From Verrucomicrobiota bacterium (GTDB lineage Bacteria; Verrucomicrobiota; Verrucomicrobiia; Opitutales; Opitutaceae), in the NCBI GenBank assembly GCA_018239845.1, contig JAFEGO010000032.1, positions 1 to 34,926 on the forward strand: a stretch of DNA of 34,926 nucleotides, read 5' to 3'. Within the stretch, counting starts at the first letter, position 1, and each line of letters opens with the position of its first letter. The translations under genes were made by a program, and so were the position numbers. Below the pieces are notes generated by a model. The model ran no database searches and was not told the origin of the DNA. It worked only from the letters and a program-made list of their open reading frames with translations. Positions 26,541 to 34,926 of this stretch are shown here, piece after piece.

Positions 26541-28469
26541 GTGGCCGATACCCCGCCTGCCCCTCCGTCCTCCCCCGCCCGCTTGCTGCTTGCGACGCGC
26601 GGCGGCCGCTGGTCCTTGCTCGGCCTGGCCGCGGTCCTGGCGATCACGATCACCACGGTGCTCAACGCGATGTGGGACAGCCCGCCGCCGGCCAACCGCC
26701 CGATCAAGGTCCCCGCCAATGACTACGTTTCCTCCGATTCCTGCCGCTCGTGTCACCCGGGCAACTACGCGAGCTGGCACACGTCGTTTCACCGGAGCAT
26801 GACCCAGGTGGCGAAGCGGGAGAATTTCGCGGCCGACATGGACGGCCTCGAACTCAGCTACGGCAAGGTCGACTACCGCGTGGAGCGCAAGGGCGACACC
26901 TACCGCGTCCTGACCAAGCCCACCGGCACGCCCGCCTCCGCCTACGGCGATCCGCGCGACATCGTGCTGCTCACCGGCTCGCACAACTTCCAGGTCTGCT
27001 GGACCGAGACCACCGACAAGCAGGGCGGCCGCAAGCTCGGCCAGTTTCCCTTCGGCTACATCATCGCCGACAAGATCTGGACGCCGATGACCCAGACCTT
27101 CCTCGCGCCGCCCAACATCGAGAATTACTACGCCGACGGCGATTGGAACAACGGCTGTATCAACTGTCATACTACAAATGGCCGCTCCCGCCCGGGGCCC
27201 GGCGGCACGTACGATTCCCAGGTCAGCGACTTCGGCATCTCGTGCGAATCCTGCCACAGCGGCGGCAAGGAGCACATCGCGGCCAACCGCAACCCGCTCC
27301 GCCGCTTCGCGCTGCACCTGTCGGACAAGGGGGACCAGACCATCGCCAATCCCGGCAAGATGGATGGCCCGACCGCTTCGCTCGCCTGCGGGCAATGCCA
27401 CAGCTTCTGGGCCTTCGAGTCGAACGACACGTCGGTGTGGGACCAGCATGGCGCCAAGTTCCGCCCCGGCATGAAGGAGCTGGACCAGCGCTGGGTGACC
27501 CAGCCCAACAGCACCATCCATCCGGACCGCCTGGAAAAGATGGTCCAGGTCAACCCGCACCGGTTCGACAACAGCTTCTGGAGCGACGGCCTGGTCCGCA
27601 TCACCGGCCGCGAATACAACGGCATGATCATGTCGCCCTGCTACAAGGGCGGCCACTTCTCCTGCGTATCCTGCCACGAGATGCACCCGGCCGACACAAC
27701 ACCGGCCAACCTCAAGGAGTGGCGCGCCACCGGCCAGACCAAGCCCGGCATGCGCGGCGACCTCGCCTGCACCCAGTGCCACGGCAACATCCAGGCCAAT
27801 ATCCCCGCCCATACCCACCACGCGGCCGATTCCCCCGGCAGCAGCTGCCTCAACTGCCACATGCCGCACAGCACCTACGGCCTGCTGCGCTCCCTCCGCG
27901 CCCACACCATCACGTCGCCCAACGTGCTCGAGAGCGTCAAGGTCGGCCGGCCCAACGCCTGCAATCTCTGCCACCTCGACCGTTCGCTCGGCTGGACCGC
28001 CGGCAAGCTCGCGGAGTGGTACGGCCAGCAGAGCCCGGCCCTAGACCGCGAGCAAAAGGAATTATCCGCCGCGGCCGTCTGGGCGCTGAAGGGCGACGCC
28101 GGCCAGCGCATGTTGATCGCCTGGAGCATGGGCTGGGAGCCGGCGCAGCTCGCCTCGGGCCGCGACTGGCTGTACCCCTATCTCATCATGGAGCTCAACG
28201 ACCCCTACGCCGCCGTGCGCTACCGCGCGTGGAAATCGTTGCGCACCCTCCCCGGCTTCGAGGAGTTCCCGATGGACTACAATGCGGACGAGGCCGCGCT
28301 GGATGAGCTGTTCGGCCGCGCCTACCAAAAATGGGGCACCGAGGTGCGGAAGCCCGCGGCCAGCTACCCCGCGGGCGCATTGCTCCGGCCCGACGGCACC
28401 TTCGTCCAGCCGGAATTCCAGCAGCTGTTCGACCAGCGCAGCAAGCGCTCCATGCTGCTCGTGGAATGA
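26541..28469 (+). CDS. Octahaem c-type cytochrome, membrane-anchored
   Basis: From GTG 26541 the protein has 642 residues: a Pro-rich start, one hydrophobic anchor or uncleaved signal (about 24-43), and eight CxxCH haem sites with histidines at 72, 210, 239, 287, 379, 414, 440 and 478. The long gaps 72-210 and 287-379 are haem-free, and after 480 a helical, haem-free C-terminal region follows (SAAAVWALKGDAGQRMLIAW, YAAVRYRAWKSL), perhaps HEAT-like. It must be exported for haem attachment. It recalls cytochrome c554-type and other multihaem redox proteins, but a family cannot be named. No ATG fits; an in-frame GTG at 26481 is an alternative start. The membrane gene 43 nt downstream is probably its partner. 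Confidence 0.85.
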   Translation: MADTPPAPPSSPARLLLATRGGRWSLLGLAAVLAITITTVLNAMWDSPPPANRPIKVPANDYVSSDSCRSCHPGNYASWHTSFHRSMTQVAKRENFAADMDGLELSYGKVDYRVERKGDTYRVLTKPTGTPASAYGDPRDIVLLTGSHNFQVCWTETTDKQGGRKLGQFPFGYIIADKIWTPMTQTFLAPPNIENYYADGDWNNGCINCHTTNGRSRPGPGGTYDSQVSDFGISCESCHSGGKEHIAANRNPLRRFALHLSDKGDQTIANPGKMDGPTASLACGQCHSFWAFESNDTSVWDQHGAKFRPGMKELDQRWVTQPNSTIHPDRLEKMVQVNPHRFDNSFWSDGLVRITGREYNGMIMSPCYKGGHFSCVSCHEMHPADTTPANLKEWRATGQTKPGMRGDLACTQCHGNIQANIPAHTHHAADSPGSSCLNCHMPHSTYGLLRSLRAHTITSPNVLESVKVGRPNACNLCHLDRSLGWTAGKLAEWYGQQSPALDREQKELSAAAVWALKGDAGQRMLIAWSMGWEPAQLASGRDWLYPYLIMELNDPYAAVRYRAWKSLRTLPGFEEFPMDYNADEAALDELFGRAYQKWGTEVRKPAASYPAGALLRPDGTFVQPEFQQLFDQRSKRSMLLVE

Positions 28470-28512
28470 TCCGCCCGCCCTTTTCCATCTGTTTCATCAC
28501 TCAATATCTTTC

Positions 28513-28956
28513 ATGAATCCTTCCGACCGACATCTCCGCCACGGCTGGTGGTCGCTCTTCATTTTCCTCGCCCTCGGCGTCGTGCTGGAGACCCTGCACG
28601 GCTTCAAGCTCGGCTGGTACCTCAACGTCGATGTCGAGATGCGGCGCCTCATGTTCACCCTCGCGCACGCGCACGGCACGCTGCTCGCGCTGGTCAATAT
28701 CGCGCTCGGCCTGACCCTGCGCAACGTCAAGGGCCTCGTCATCACCCGCGGCGCCTCGCGCGCCATCCTGTGGGGCGCGGGCCTGCTGCCCGTCGGCTTC
28801 TTCCTCGGGGGGCTCATCATTCATGACGGCGACCCGGGCTTCGGCGTGCTGCTCGTGCCCGTCGGCGCGCTGCTGCTGCTCTACGGCGTCTTCTCCGTCG
28901 CCCGCGCACTGAGCCGCACGGCGCCCGAGACCCCGGCTCCCGGCAAAAACCGTTGA
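28513..28956 (+). CDS. Four-helix membrane protein linked to the octahaem cytochrome
   Basis: A 147-residue protein with four predicted transmembrane helices (about 11-30, 45-68, 80-100 and 107-127) and no family I can name. Helix 2 carries LAHAHGTLLALVNIALG with two histidines, and the third segment contains GFFLGGLIIHDGDPG. It starts 43 nt after the cytochrome stop on the same strand, so the two are probably one transcript. The membrane histidines could bind haem b and pass electrons between quinone and the cytochrome; this is inference. It converges on the Xer recombinase gene with a 15-bp gap. Confidence 0.75.
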   Translation: MNPSDRHLRHGWWSLFIFLALGVVLETLHGFKLGWYLNVDVEMRRLMFTLAHAHGTLLALVNIALGLTLRNVKGLVITRGASRAILWGAGLLPVGFFLGGLIIHDGDPGFGVLLVPVGALLLLYGVFSVARALSRTAPETPAPGKNR

Positions 28957-28971
28957 GCGGAGCTGATCCGG

Positions 28972-29916
28972 TTACCCGCGGTTGCGCGGGTGGAATTTCT
29001 CGTGGTGGTCCACGAGGCGGCGCGGCTCGACCGCAGTGTAGATCTGCGTCGTCGAGATGCTCGCGTGGCCGAGCATTTCCTGGATCGCGCGCAGGTCCGC
29101 CCCGCCCGTCAGCAGGTGCGTGGCGAAGGAGTGGCGCAGCGCGTGGGGTTTTACCTTTTTCGTGATGCCCGCGCGCTTGGCGTAGTCCTTCACAAACATC
29201 CAGAGCGCCACGCGCGAGAGCGCCTTGCCGTGCTTGTTGAGGAAGAGCTGGCTGCCCGTGATCGAGGGTTTAACAAACTGCGGCCGGCCCGCGCTGATGT
29301 AGGCCGCGAGCGCGTCGAGGGCGCGCCCGCCGACGGGCACCACGCGCTCCTTCGAGCCCTTGCCAAAGACGCGCAGGAAACCGTTTTCCAAATCCACCTG
29401 CTGGAGCGTGAGTCCTGCCAGCTCGGATACGCGGAGGCCGCTGGAGTAAAACAGCTCGAGGATCGCCCGGTCGCGCAGGGCGCGGGCGTCGCCCCCCGTC
29501 ACTGCGCCGATCAGCCGAGCGACCTCGTCGGTGGACAGCGTGCCGGGCATGCGCCGCGTGAGCTTGGGCGCATCGAGCAGCGCGGTGAAGTCGTCGTCGC
29601 GGATCTTCTCGCGCACGAGATGGCGCGCGAGGCCGCGCAGCGCGGTGAGCTTGCGCGCGAGGCTCGTGACCGTGTAACGCCCCTCCCCCAGCGAGTGCGT
29701 CCACTCCGCGGCCTGCGCGCCCGTGACCGCGCGCCAGTCGGCGACGCCGCGCTGCGCGAGGAAGTCCGCGGCTTGGTCGAGGTCGCTGCGGTAGTTGACC
29801 AGCGTGTTTTTCGACAGGCCGCGCTCGAGTTCGCAGTACTGGAGGAAACTGTCGGTATCCCCGGCGAATTTCGCCGACGCCCGGCTGCTGGTGCTGTCGT
29901 CGCGTTTCACAGGCAC
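28972..29916 (-). CDS. XerC/XerD-type tyrosine recombinase
   Basis: A 314-residue site-specific recombinase, of the size of the chromosome dimer resolvases XerC and XerD. The SAM-like N-terminal domain (about 18-105) is followed by the catalytic domain with R162 (SGLRVSEL), K186 (GKGSKE), H258-x-x-R261 (HALRHSFATHLL), H284 (LGHASISTTQ) and nucleophile Y293. All active-site residues are present. No att sites, phage or integron genes surround it, so a housekeeping dimer-resolution role is likely; XerC and XerD cannot be told apart here. The GTG start at 29916 abuts the infA terminator, leaving no room for a promoter of its own. Confidence 0.93.
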   Translation of the reverse strand: MPVKRDDSTSSRASAKFAGDTDSFLQYCELERGLSKNTLVNYRSDLDQAADFLAQRGVADWRAVTGAQAAEWTHSLGEGRYTVTSLARKLTALRGLARHLVREKIRDDDFTALLDAPKLTRRMPGTLSTDEVARLIGAVTGGDARALRDRAILELFYSSGLRVSELAGLTLQQVDLENGFLRVFGKGSKERVVPVGGRALDALAAYISAGRPQFVKPSITGSQLFLNKHGKALSRVALWMFVKDYAKRAGITKKVKPHALRHSFATHLLTGGADLRAIQEMLGHASISTTQIYTAVEPRRLVDHHEKFHPRNRG

Positions 29917-29952
29917 AAAAAAGACGCCGCGGGTCGGCGGCGTCGAATTTTT
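29917..29952. terminator. Bidirectional terminator between infA and the Xer gene
   Basis: 8-bp stem GACGCCGC / GCGGCGTC (29923-29930, 29937-29944) with a 6-nt loop, an A-tract on the left (29917-29922) and a T-tract on the right (29948-29952). On the minus strand it terminates infA. Confidence 0.85.
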
Positions 29953-29971
29953 AAAATCAGCGGGGCGGCGC

Positions 29972-30241
29972 TCAATACTGGCGGCGGCGCGGCGGCGGGA
30001 CGTAGTTGCTGTTCGTCTCCTTCATGCGGAAGGTGATGCGCGCCTTGTCGAGGTCGTACGGGCTCATCTCCATCTTCACCATGTCGCCGGCGGCGATCTT
30101 GATGAAGTTCTTCCGCAGCTTGCCCGAGATGTGGGCGAGCACCACGTGCTGCGTGGCGTTGTTGAGCTGCACCTTGAACATCGTGCCGGGCAGCACGGCG
30201 ACGACCCGGCCCTCCACTTCGATCGAATTACCGTCGGCCAT
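29972..30241 (-). CDS. infA: Translation initiation factor IF-1 with C-terminal extension
   Basis: IF-1 binds the ribosomal A site during initiation. The S1-like OB-fold core spans residues 4-74 ([51 protein letters not shown]). The usual protein ends there at about 72 residues; this one continues with [15 protein letters not shown], a short basic, Pro- and Tyr-containing tail, to 89. It has its own terminator and is divergent from tadA across 115 bp. Confidence 0.95.
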   Translation of the reverse strand: MADGNSIEVEGRVVAVLPGTMFKVQLNNATQHVVLAHISGKLRKNFIKIAAGDMVKMEMSPYDLDKARITFRMKETNSNYVPPPRRRQY

Positions 30242-30356
30242 GGTGAGAGCGGAGCTTGCCCGGAGTGTGTTGAATCATAGGTGCGTGTGCGGAAAAGCCC
30301 CTTGTAAGGCGCAAACGGCGTGCGTAAGCAAGGTTTTCCCTCGCGCCACCGCCACG

Positions 30357-30881
30357 ATGTCTGATCTCCCGCCGCCTCCTCCCTGCCCCTTTGAGAAACG
30401 CTTCCCGTCCCAGCTTGTCCGGGACGACCGCTTTTTCATGAGCCTCGCCTACAATCAGGCGATCGACGCGTGGCGGCAGGACGAGGTGCCGATCGGCGCC
30501 GTCATCGAGCACGGCGGCGAGGTCATCGCCTCGGCCCACAACACCGTCGAGTCGGCCAAAGACCCGACCGCCCACGCCGAGGTGCTCGCCATCACCCAGG
30601 CCGCCGCCCGCCTCGGTGACTGGCGCCTCGAAGGCGCGACCGTGTACGTGACCAAGGAGCCCTGCCCCATGTGCTCCGGCGCCCTGCTCATGGCGCGGGT
30701 GAAGCGCGTGTGTTACGCCGTGCCCGACCCCAAGATGGGCTGCCTCGGCGGCGCGACCAACCTCAACGACCTCCCCCGCGTGAACCACCACTTCGAGCTG
30801 ACCCCCGGCGGCGTGCTTGAGGATGAGTGCCGCGAGCTCCTGCAGGCCTTCTTCAAGGCGAAGCGCGTGCAGGAAGGCTGA
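30357..30881 (+). CDS. tadA: tRNA adenosine(34) deaminase TadA-like
   Basis: TadA converts adenosine to inosine at wobble position 34 of tRNA-Arg(ACG). The 174-residue protein has the zinc deaminase motifs HAE (H73, E75 in AHAEVLAI) and PCPMC (C103, C106), plus VPIGAVI, NTVE and a MGCLGGATNL segment. The N-terminal 27 residues are Pro-rich and unconserved, so translation may start at the internal M28. It could also be a related nucleoside deaminase, but the context beside infA and the motifs favour TadA. Confidence 0.88.
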   Translation: MSDLPPPPPCPFEKRFPSQLVRDDRFFMSLAYNQAIDAWRQDEVPIGAVIEHGGEVIASAHNTVESAKDPTAHAEVLAITQAAARLGDWRLEGATVYVTKEPCPMCSGALLMARVKRVCYAVPDPKMGCLGGATNLNDLPRVNHHFELTPGGVLEDECRELLQAFFKAKRVQEG

Positions 30882-30981
30882 GGGCTATGCCACGGCGAAT
30901 TGCCCGCCGGAGTTGACGGGGACGGCAGGCGGATACAGGTTGGGGCGTCTTTCCTTCAACCCATAACCCATACATAACATC

Positions 30982-31614
<633 letters not shown>

Positions 31615-31636
31615 GCGCGCCTGCGATTCAAAAAAC

Positions 31637-31667
31637 AAAAAGCCGCACCGGAAGGTGCGGCTTTTTT
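31637..31667. terminator. Terminator between SOD and TolB-like gene
   Basis: Perfect 9-bp stem AGCCGCACC / GGTGCGGCT (31641-31649, 31654-31662), GGAA loop, A-run on the left and T-run on the right. It can serve both the SOD gene and the convergent TolB-like gene. Confidence 0.95.
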
Positions 31668-31693
31668 GTGAGCTGTTGCAGTGGCTGCCCGCC

Positions 31694-32878
31694 TTACGGG
31701 GTCCAGACGTTGGCCGACTGCATCTGGCCGAGGGACGTCGGGCTGATCGGCACGCTCGTGCCGGTTTCAGTATCCAAAATGCAGATGCGACTCGTGCTCG
31801 CCGTGCGCGCGGTGTAAACGAGGTGGCGGCCATCGGCGAGCCAGCTCGGCTCCACGCCGTCGAACGGCGCCTTGGAGACCTTCTGGCTCTGGCGGGTCGA
31901 GAGGTCGAGCACCGCGATCTGGAAATTGCGACCCTGCATGACCGTGAAGGCGATCTTGTTGGGATTGGTGCGGCTCCAGTCGGGCTCCGCGCAGTAGGTG
32001 AAGCCCGAGGACACACGCGAGACCGGGCCGCCGGCGGTGGACATCACATAAAGCTGCGGACCGGGCTCCATCGCGAAGACGACGCGCGAGCCGTCCGGCG
32101 AGAAACAGGGGGAGGACTTCACCGCGTCGGAGCGGGTTTTGCGCGACACCTGACGACCCTGCGCGTTGCTGATGTAGATTTCCGGCGTGCCCTCGCCGCT
32201 GAGCACCATGGCGACCTGCTGGCCGTTGGGGCTGTAGCGCGCGCTGCTGTTGGTGCCGCGGAAGCTGACGAAGGTCGTGCGCTGCGAGCTGCGCAGGTCG
32301 ATCTGGAAGATGTCGGGGGCGCCGGACTTGAAGAAGCTCGTGTAAAGCAGCTTCGAACCGTCGGGCGACCAGCGGGGCATGAGGGCGAAGGCGTTGTCAT
32401 GCGTGATCTGCTTCACCTCGCCGAAGAAGAGGTCGGAGGTGTAGATCTCCGGCTTGCCGGTGCGCGTGCCGATCGAGGCCAGGCGCGCGGTGAAGAAGCC
32501 CTTCAGGCCGATACCGTTGGTCTTCTCCACGGCGAAATCGGCGGCGCGCAGCAGGGCGTTGCGGGCGCTCGTGCCCGTCACCGTCGAGGAGGCGAAGGGC
32601 GCCGTGCCCTTGCTGATGTCCACGCGCACCTGCGTGGCCCCGACGGAGGTGAAGCGGATATCGTAGGCGTACACGCTGCCCGCGGTCACCTTGTAGAGGC
32701 CGTGGGCGCCGAAGGCCCGCTGGGCGAGGTCGTTGAGCTCGGCCGAGGGCGAAGACACGCGGACGAGGATGACCTTGTTGTTCGCGCGGACGTCGATGGT
32801 GCCGATCTGGGCCGACACCGTCGTGGCCGTCGTGACGGTCAGCGCGAGGAGGAGGAAAATGCGGAGGAAATTTTGCAT
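31694..32878 (-). CDS. TolB-like periplasmic beta-propeller protein
   Basis: The 394-residue protein starts with a signal peptide (FLRIFLLLALTVTTATTVSA, cleavage near A23), then a TolB-N-like domain (about 25-150), then propeller repeats of the W/YSPDGxx type: PRWSPDGSKLLYTS, ARYSPNGQQVAMVL, PCFSPDGSRVVFAM, PDWSRTNPNKIAFT and PSWLADGRHLVYTA. TolB joins Pal and the Tol complex in maintaining the outer membrane. No pal, tolA, tolQ or tolR gene is near, so the name is by domain only. It is divergent from the Mrp gene (102-bp gap). Confidence 0.88.
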   Translation of the reverse strand: MQNFLRIFLLLALTVTTATTVSAQIGTIDVRANNKVILVRVSSPSAELNDLAQRAFGAHGLYKVTAGSVYAYDIRFTSVGATQVRVDISKGTAPFASSTVTGTSARNALLRAADFAVEKTNGIGLKGFFTARLASIGTRTGKPEIYTSDLFFGEVKQITHDNAFALMPRWSPDGSKLLYTSFFKSGAPDIFQIDLRSSQRTTFVSFRGTNSSARYSPNGQQVAMVLSGEGTPEIYISNAQGRQVSRKTRSDAVKSSPCFSPDGSRVVFAMEPGPQLYVMSTAGGPVSRVSSGFTYCAEPDWSRTNPNKIAFTVMQGRNFQIAVLDLSTRQSQKVSKAPFDGVEPSWLADGRHLVYTARTASTSRICILDTETGTSVPISPTSLGQMQSANVWTP

Positions 32879-32980
32879 GGCGGGAAAAGGGGTTATACGT
32901 TCGAGAACTTCGGCATTTCTATTTACAGCCCATCCGCGCATAACAACTTTATTTCCTCTCAAGGCGACGATTTCTCTCCC

Positions 32981-34081
32981 GTGACCTCCGACCAACTCAA
33001 GGAACAGCTCAAGCAAGTGAAGTATCCCGGCTTCAGCCGCGACATCGTGTCGTTCGGCCTCGTGAAGGCGGTGGCGCTGGTGGACGGCACGGCCAAGGTC
33101 TCGCTCGGGCTCACCACGAGCGACCCGAAGATCCCCCTTCACCTCAAGCGCGAGGTGGACCAGTGCCTGCGCGCCATCCCGGGCGTGAAGGAGACGATCA
33201 TCGACATCGCCGTCGCCCCGGTGAAGACCGCGGCCCCGGCCAACGCCGCGGGCGGCAACCTCGGTGGCAACGCCGGTGCGCCCAAGACCATCAAGTACGC
33301 CGTGGCCATTGCCTCCGGCAAGGGCGGCGTCGGCAAGAGCACCTTCGCCGTCAACCTCGCCTGCGCCCTCGCCCAGGTCCTCACCGCGCAGGGCCGCCCC
33401 GGTCGCGTGGGCCTGATGGACTGCGATATCTACGGCCCCAGCGTGCCGCTGATGATGGGCCTGAGCGGCCGCCCCGAGGTCGAGGGCGACGGCGCCGAGG
33501 CGATGCTCATCCCGATGGAGCACCACGGCGTGAAGGTCATGAGCATGGGCTTCCTCGTCGATGACAACACGCCGGTCGTCTGGCGCGGCCCGATGATCAT
33601 GAAGACCGTGCAGCAGTTCGTCCAAAACGTGAAGTGGGGCGAACTCGACGTGCTGCTCGTCGACCTGCCGCCCGGCACAGGCGACGCCCAGCTCTCCCTG
33701 GTGCAGACGCTGCCGCTCGACGGCGCGGTGCTCGTCACCACCCCGCAGCTCGCCGCCGCCAACGTGGCGCGCAAGGGCGGCCTGATGTTTCAGAAGGTCA
33801 ACGTGCCCCTCCTCGGCGTCGCGGAAAACATGAGCTACTTCGTCGATCCCGCCGGCCAGCGCCATGCCCTCTTCGGCACCGGCGGCGGCGCGTCCACCGC
33901 GGAAAAGCTCGGCACCTCGCTGCTGGGCCAGGTCCCCCTCATCCCGGAGATCCGCGAAGGCGGCGACTCCGGCACGCCCATCGTCGTCAGCCAGCCGCAG
34001 GGCCCGGCCGGCGGGACCTTCCGCGAAATCGCCCAGACCCTGCTCCTGCGCCTGGCCAAGCCCGCCGCCCCGCGCGTGTGA
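32981..34081 (+). CDS. Mrp/ApbC-family P-loop ATPase (iron-sulfur carrier type), CPxC motif absent
   Basis: Mrp/ApbC proteins carry iron-sulfur clusters for delivery to apo-proteins. The 366-residue protein has an N-terminal MIP18/DUF59 domain (1-80), a Gly/Ala linker, a Walker A of the deviant type SGKGGVGKST (112-121), MDCDIYGPS and VDLPPGTGDAQL. In characterised members the segment after ENMS carries CxxC, which bridges a cluster across the dimer; here it reads ENMSYFVDPAGQRHALFG (V288, D289, P290, A291), so both cysteines are missing. The start is GTG 32981, with AAGG about 15 nt upstream. Confidence 0.92.
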   Translation: MTSDQLKEQLKQVKYPGFSRDIVSFGLVKAVALVDGTAKVSLGLTTSDPKIPLHLKREVDQCLRAIPGVKETIIDIAVAPVKTAAPANAAGGNLGGNAGAPKTIKYAVAIASGKGGVGKSTFAVNLACALAQVLTAQGRPGRVGLMDCDIYGPSVPLMMGLSGRPEVEGDGAEAMLIPMEHHGVKVMSMGFLVDDNTPVVWRGPMIMKTVQQFVQNVKWGELDVLLVDLPPGTGDAQLSLVQTLPLDGAVLVTTPQLAAANVARKGGLMFQKVNVPLLGVAENMSYFVDPAGQRHALFGTGGGASTAEKLGTSLLGQVPLIPEIREGGDSGTPIVVSQPQGPAGGTFREIAQTLLLRLAKPAAPRV

Positions 34082-34154
34082 CATTTTCGGGAAATCCATG
34101 GCATTGACAGGCGCGGCTGCGTCCGTCTCCCTTTCGACGCGCAGCAACGTACGA

Positions 34155-34436
34155 ATGACTTCGACCGCATCAGAGCCCGCGACCAATCGCGAATTCGTCA
34201 AGCAATCCAGCCTCTACCAGGAGTTCCTGGCCGAGCGGGAAGAGATCCTGAAGCACAAGTGGCTGGAGTCCGAACGGCTCGGCTACGACATCGGCTTTGA
34301 GCGCGCCCTCCTCGACTGGATCCGCAAGCACCGCGAAGGCTGGCGGGCCGCCCGCCGCCAGCAGCAGCTGGTCGCCTCCGGTCAGGGCAGCCAACCGCCC
34401 TTCACCGGCGACAAGCCGAATTCCCCCAGCGCCTGA
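34155..34436 (+). CDS. Small conserved protein (DUF4032-like motif)
   Basis: The 93-residue protein has a central EREEILKHKWLESERLGYDIGFERALLDWIRKH that resembles a motif seen in DUF4032-type and other small conserved proteins; the family call is tentative. It is charged, probably helical, without signal or membrane segment. It starts 73 nt after the Mrp-type gene and is followed by a terminator, so the two may share a transcript. Function unknown. Confidence 0.75.
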   Translation: MTSTASEPATNREFVKQSSLYQEFLAEREEILKHKWLESERLGYDIGFERALLDWIRKHREGWRAARRQQQLVASGQGSQPPFTGDKPNSPSA

Positions 34437-34444
34437 AGCGCAAT

Positions 34445-34470
34445 AACCGCCCAACCCCGGCGGTTTTTTT
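34445..34470 (+). terminator. Terminator after the small conserved gene
   Basis: Perfect 7-bp stem AACCGCC / GGCGGTT (34445-34451, 34459-34465), 7-nt loop, run of seven T. Confidence 0.9.
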
Positions 34471-34492
34471 GTGCCCGTTGAAAAGGGGGCAC

Positions 34493-34519
34493 AAAAAAGC
34501 CGGACCCGAGGGTCCGGCT
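34493..34519 (-). terminator. Terminator of rpmG
   Basis: Stem AGCCGGACCC / GGGTCCGGCT (34498-34507, 34510-34519); on the minus strand it is followed by six T (plus-strand A-run 34493-34498). It lies 24 nt past the rpmG stop. Confidence 0.88.
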
Positions 34520-34543
34520 GGTAAAATTCGACTGATGGGAGAC

Positions 34544-34708
34544 TTACTTGATCTCCTTGTGCAGCGTGTGGCGCTTGAGGTGCGGGTTGTATTTCTTCTT
34601 CTCGATACGCTCGGTGACAGTCTTCTTGTTACGGAAGGTGAGGTAACGGGAAGTGGGCTTGCCCTCTTTCTTGGCTTCAGTGCACTCCAAAGTGACGAGT
34701 TCTTGCAT
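34544..34708 (-). CDS. rpmG: 50S ribosomal protein L33
   Basis: A 54-residue protein, read directly from the minus strand: it begins [20 protein letters not shown] and ends [39 protein letters not shown] is typical of L33, though only one of the four zinc cysteines of the C+ type is present (C9), so it is a C-minus form. A terminator follows. No rpmB or other ribosomal gene is adjacent in view. Confidence 0.95.
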   Translation of the reverse strand: MQELVTLECTEAKKEGKPTSRYLTFRNKKTVTERIEKKKYNPHLKRHTLHKEIK

Positions 34709-34766
34709 GGTGATAAATGGGTTGAATGGTCAGAAGAAACGATTCCGGGCTCCCGGCGCAATCTTA

Positions 34767-34826
34767 AAGTAGCGCAGGCGTCCCGCCTGCACCCGGTCGA
34801 TGGCAGGCGAGACGCCTGCGCTACTT
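34767..34826. repeat. AGTAGCGCAGGCGT palindrome
   Basis: 24-bp inverted repeat with one mismatch, arms 34767-34790 and 34803-34826, loop 12 nt. The right arm covers two bases of the stop codon of the gene that runs off the right edge. Confidence 0.9.
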
Positions 34827-34926
34827 AGCGCCGCTTGTCCGTCAGGGGCAGCATCACCCCGCGCCGGAAGAGCGTGACCTGCCCGGTACTGGAGGAAACC
34901 ACGATCGAAATGCACTGCGCGCTGAC
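34825..34926 (-). CDS. C-terminal end of a gene, possibly a diadenylate cyclase
   Basis: Partial: only the last 33 codons are in the window, ending in TAA at 34825. The readable tail contains CISIVVSSSTGQVTLFRRG and ends PLTDKRR. The IVVSSSTGQVTL stretch resembles the VVSEETG segment near the end of DAC (diadenylate cyclase) domains of CdaA/DisA type, which make c-di-AMP, but the glutamates are replaced by serines. The reading frame enters from beyond 34926. The family call is tentative. Confidence 0.45.
   Translation of the reverse strand, partial: VSAQCISIVVSSSTGQVTLFRRGVMLPLTDKRR

Noticed and set aside
28972..29916. Integron or prophage integrase
   Set aside because: Size and active-site layout fit housekeeping XerC/D, and no attachment site, cassette or phage gene is adjacent.
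32879..34201. Upstream extension of the TolB-like frame on the minus strand
   Set aside because: It lies antisense to the Mrp-type gene, and a signal peptide begins exactly at 32878.

Overview
The window is a GC-rich bacterial chromosomal segment, densely packed with genes on both strands. Gene content and protein style suggest a member of the Verrucomicrobiota, probably Opitutaceae. The clues are a basic-tailed IF-1, a long PurF and large one-piece PurL next to a divergent PurM, a GH78-like rhamnosidase, xylose-isomerase-like barrel proteins and multihaem cytochromes. This assignment is inference; there is no rRNA or tRNA gene to confirm it.

Layout. 1-158: left-edge palindromic repeats. 159-3827 (minus): compact operon truA-comF-accD-folC. 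3884-7324: HAD hydrolase, ruvX, a MoeB/ThiF-rhodanese protein and a class IV aminotransferase. 7430-8699 (minus): small coiled-coil DNA-binding protein and AraC regulator. 8738-13701 (plus): two-module ferritin-like diiron protein divergent from the AraC gene, GNAT acetyltransferase, then a tight trio (HTH-MBL hydrolase, HIBADH-like dehydrogenase, TIM-barrel isomerase) that looks like an uncharacterised catabolic module. 13954-15408: orphan membrane histidine kinase. 15515-22846: purine biosynthesis block, purF-purM on minus and purL divergent on plus. 22895-24592: GH78-like rhamnosidase. 24593-25317: sparse region with one small ORF and a cluster of TGTCCGAT motifs. 25318-28956: DUF1697, TMEM175-type channel, octahaem cytochrome c and a four-helix membrane protein. 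28972-31614: Xer recombinase, infA, tadA, Mn-type SOD. 31694-34708: TolB-like protein, Mrp-type ATPase, a small conserved protein and rpmG. A gene runs off the right edge; its end resembles a diadenylate cyclase domain.

The most striking feature is the number and variety of long imperfect or perfect palindromes: at least five sequence families. Most lie in gaps between genes, often between convergent pairs. One family, with arms built from a 9-nt CACGGAANA unit, occurs three times: between two genes, immediately before the purM start codon, and inside purL. The purL copy is in frame and adds about 29 residues to the linker between the synthetase and glutaminase domains. Two housekeeping proteins have lost metal-binding cysteines: AccD has none of the four zinc-ribbon cysteines, and the Mrp ATPase has no CPxC motif.
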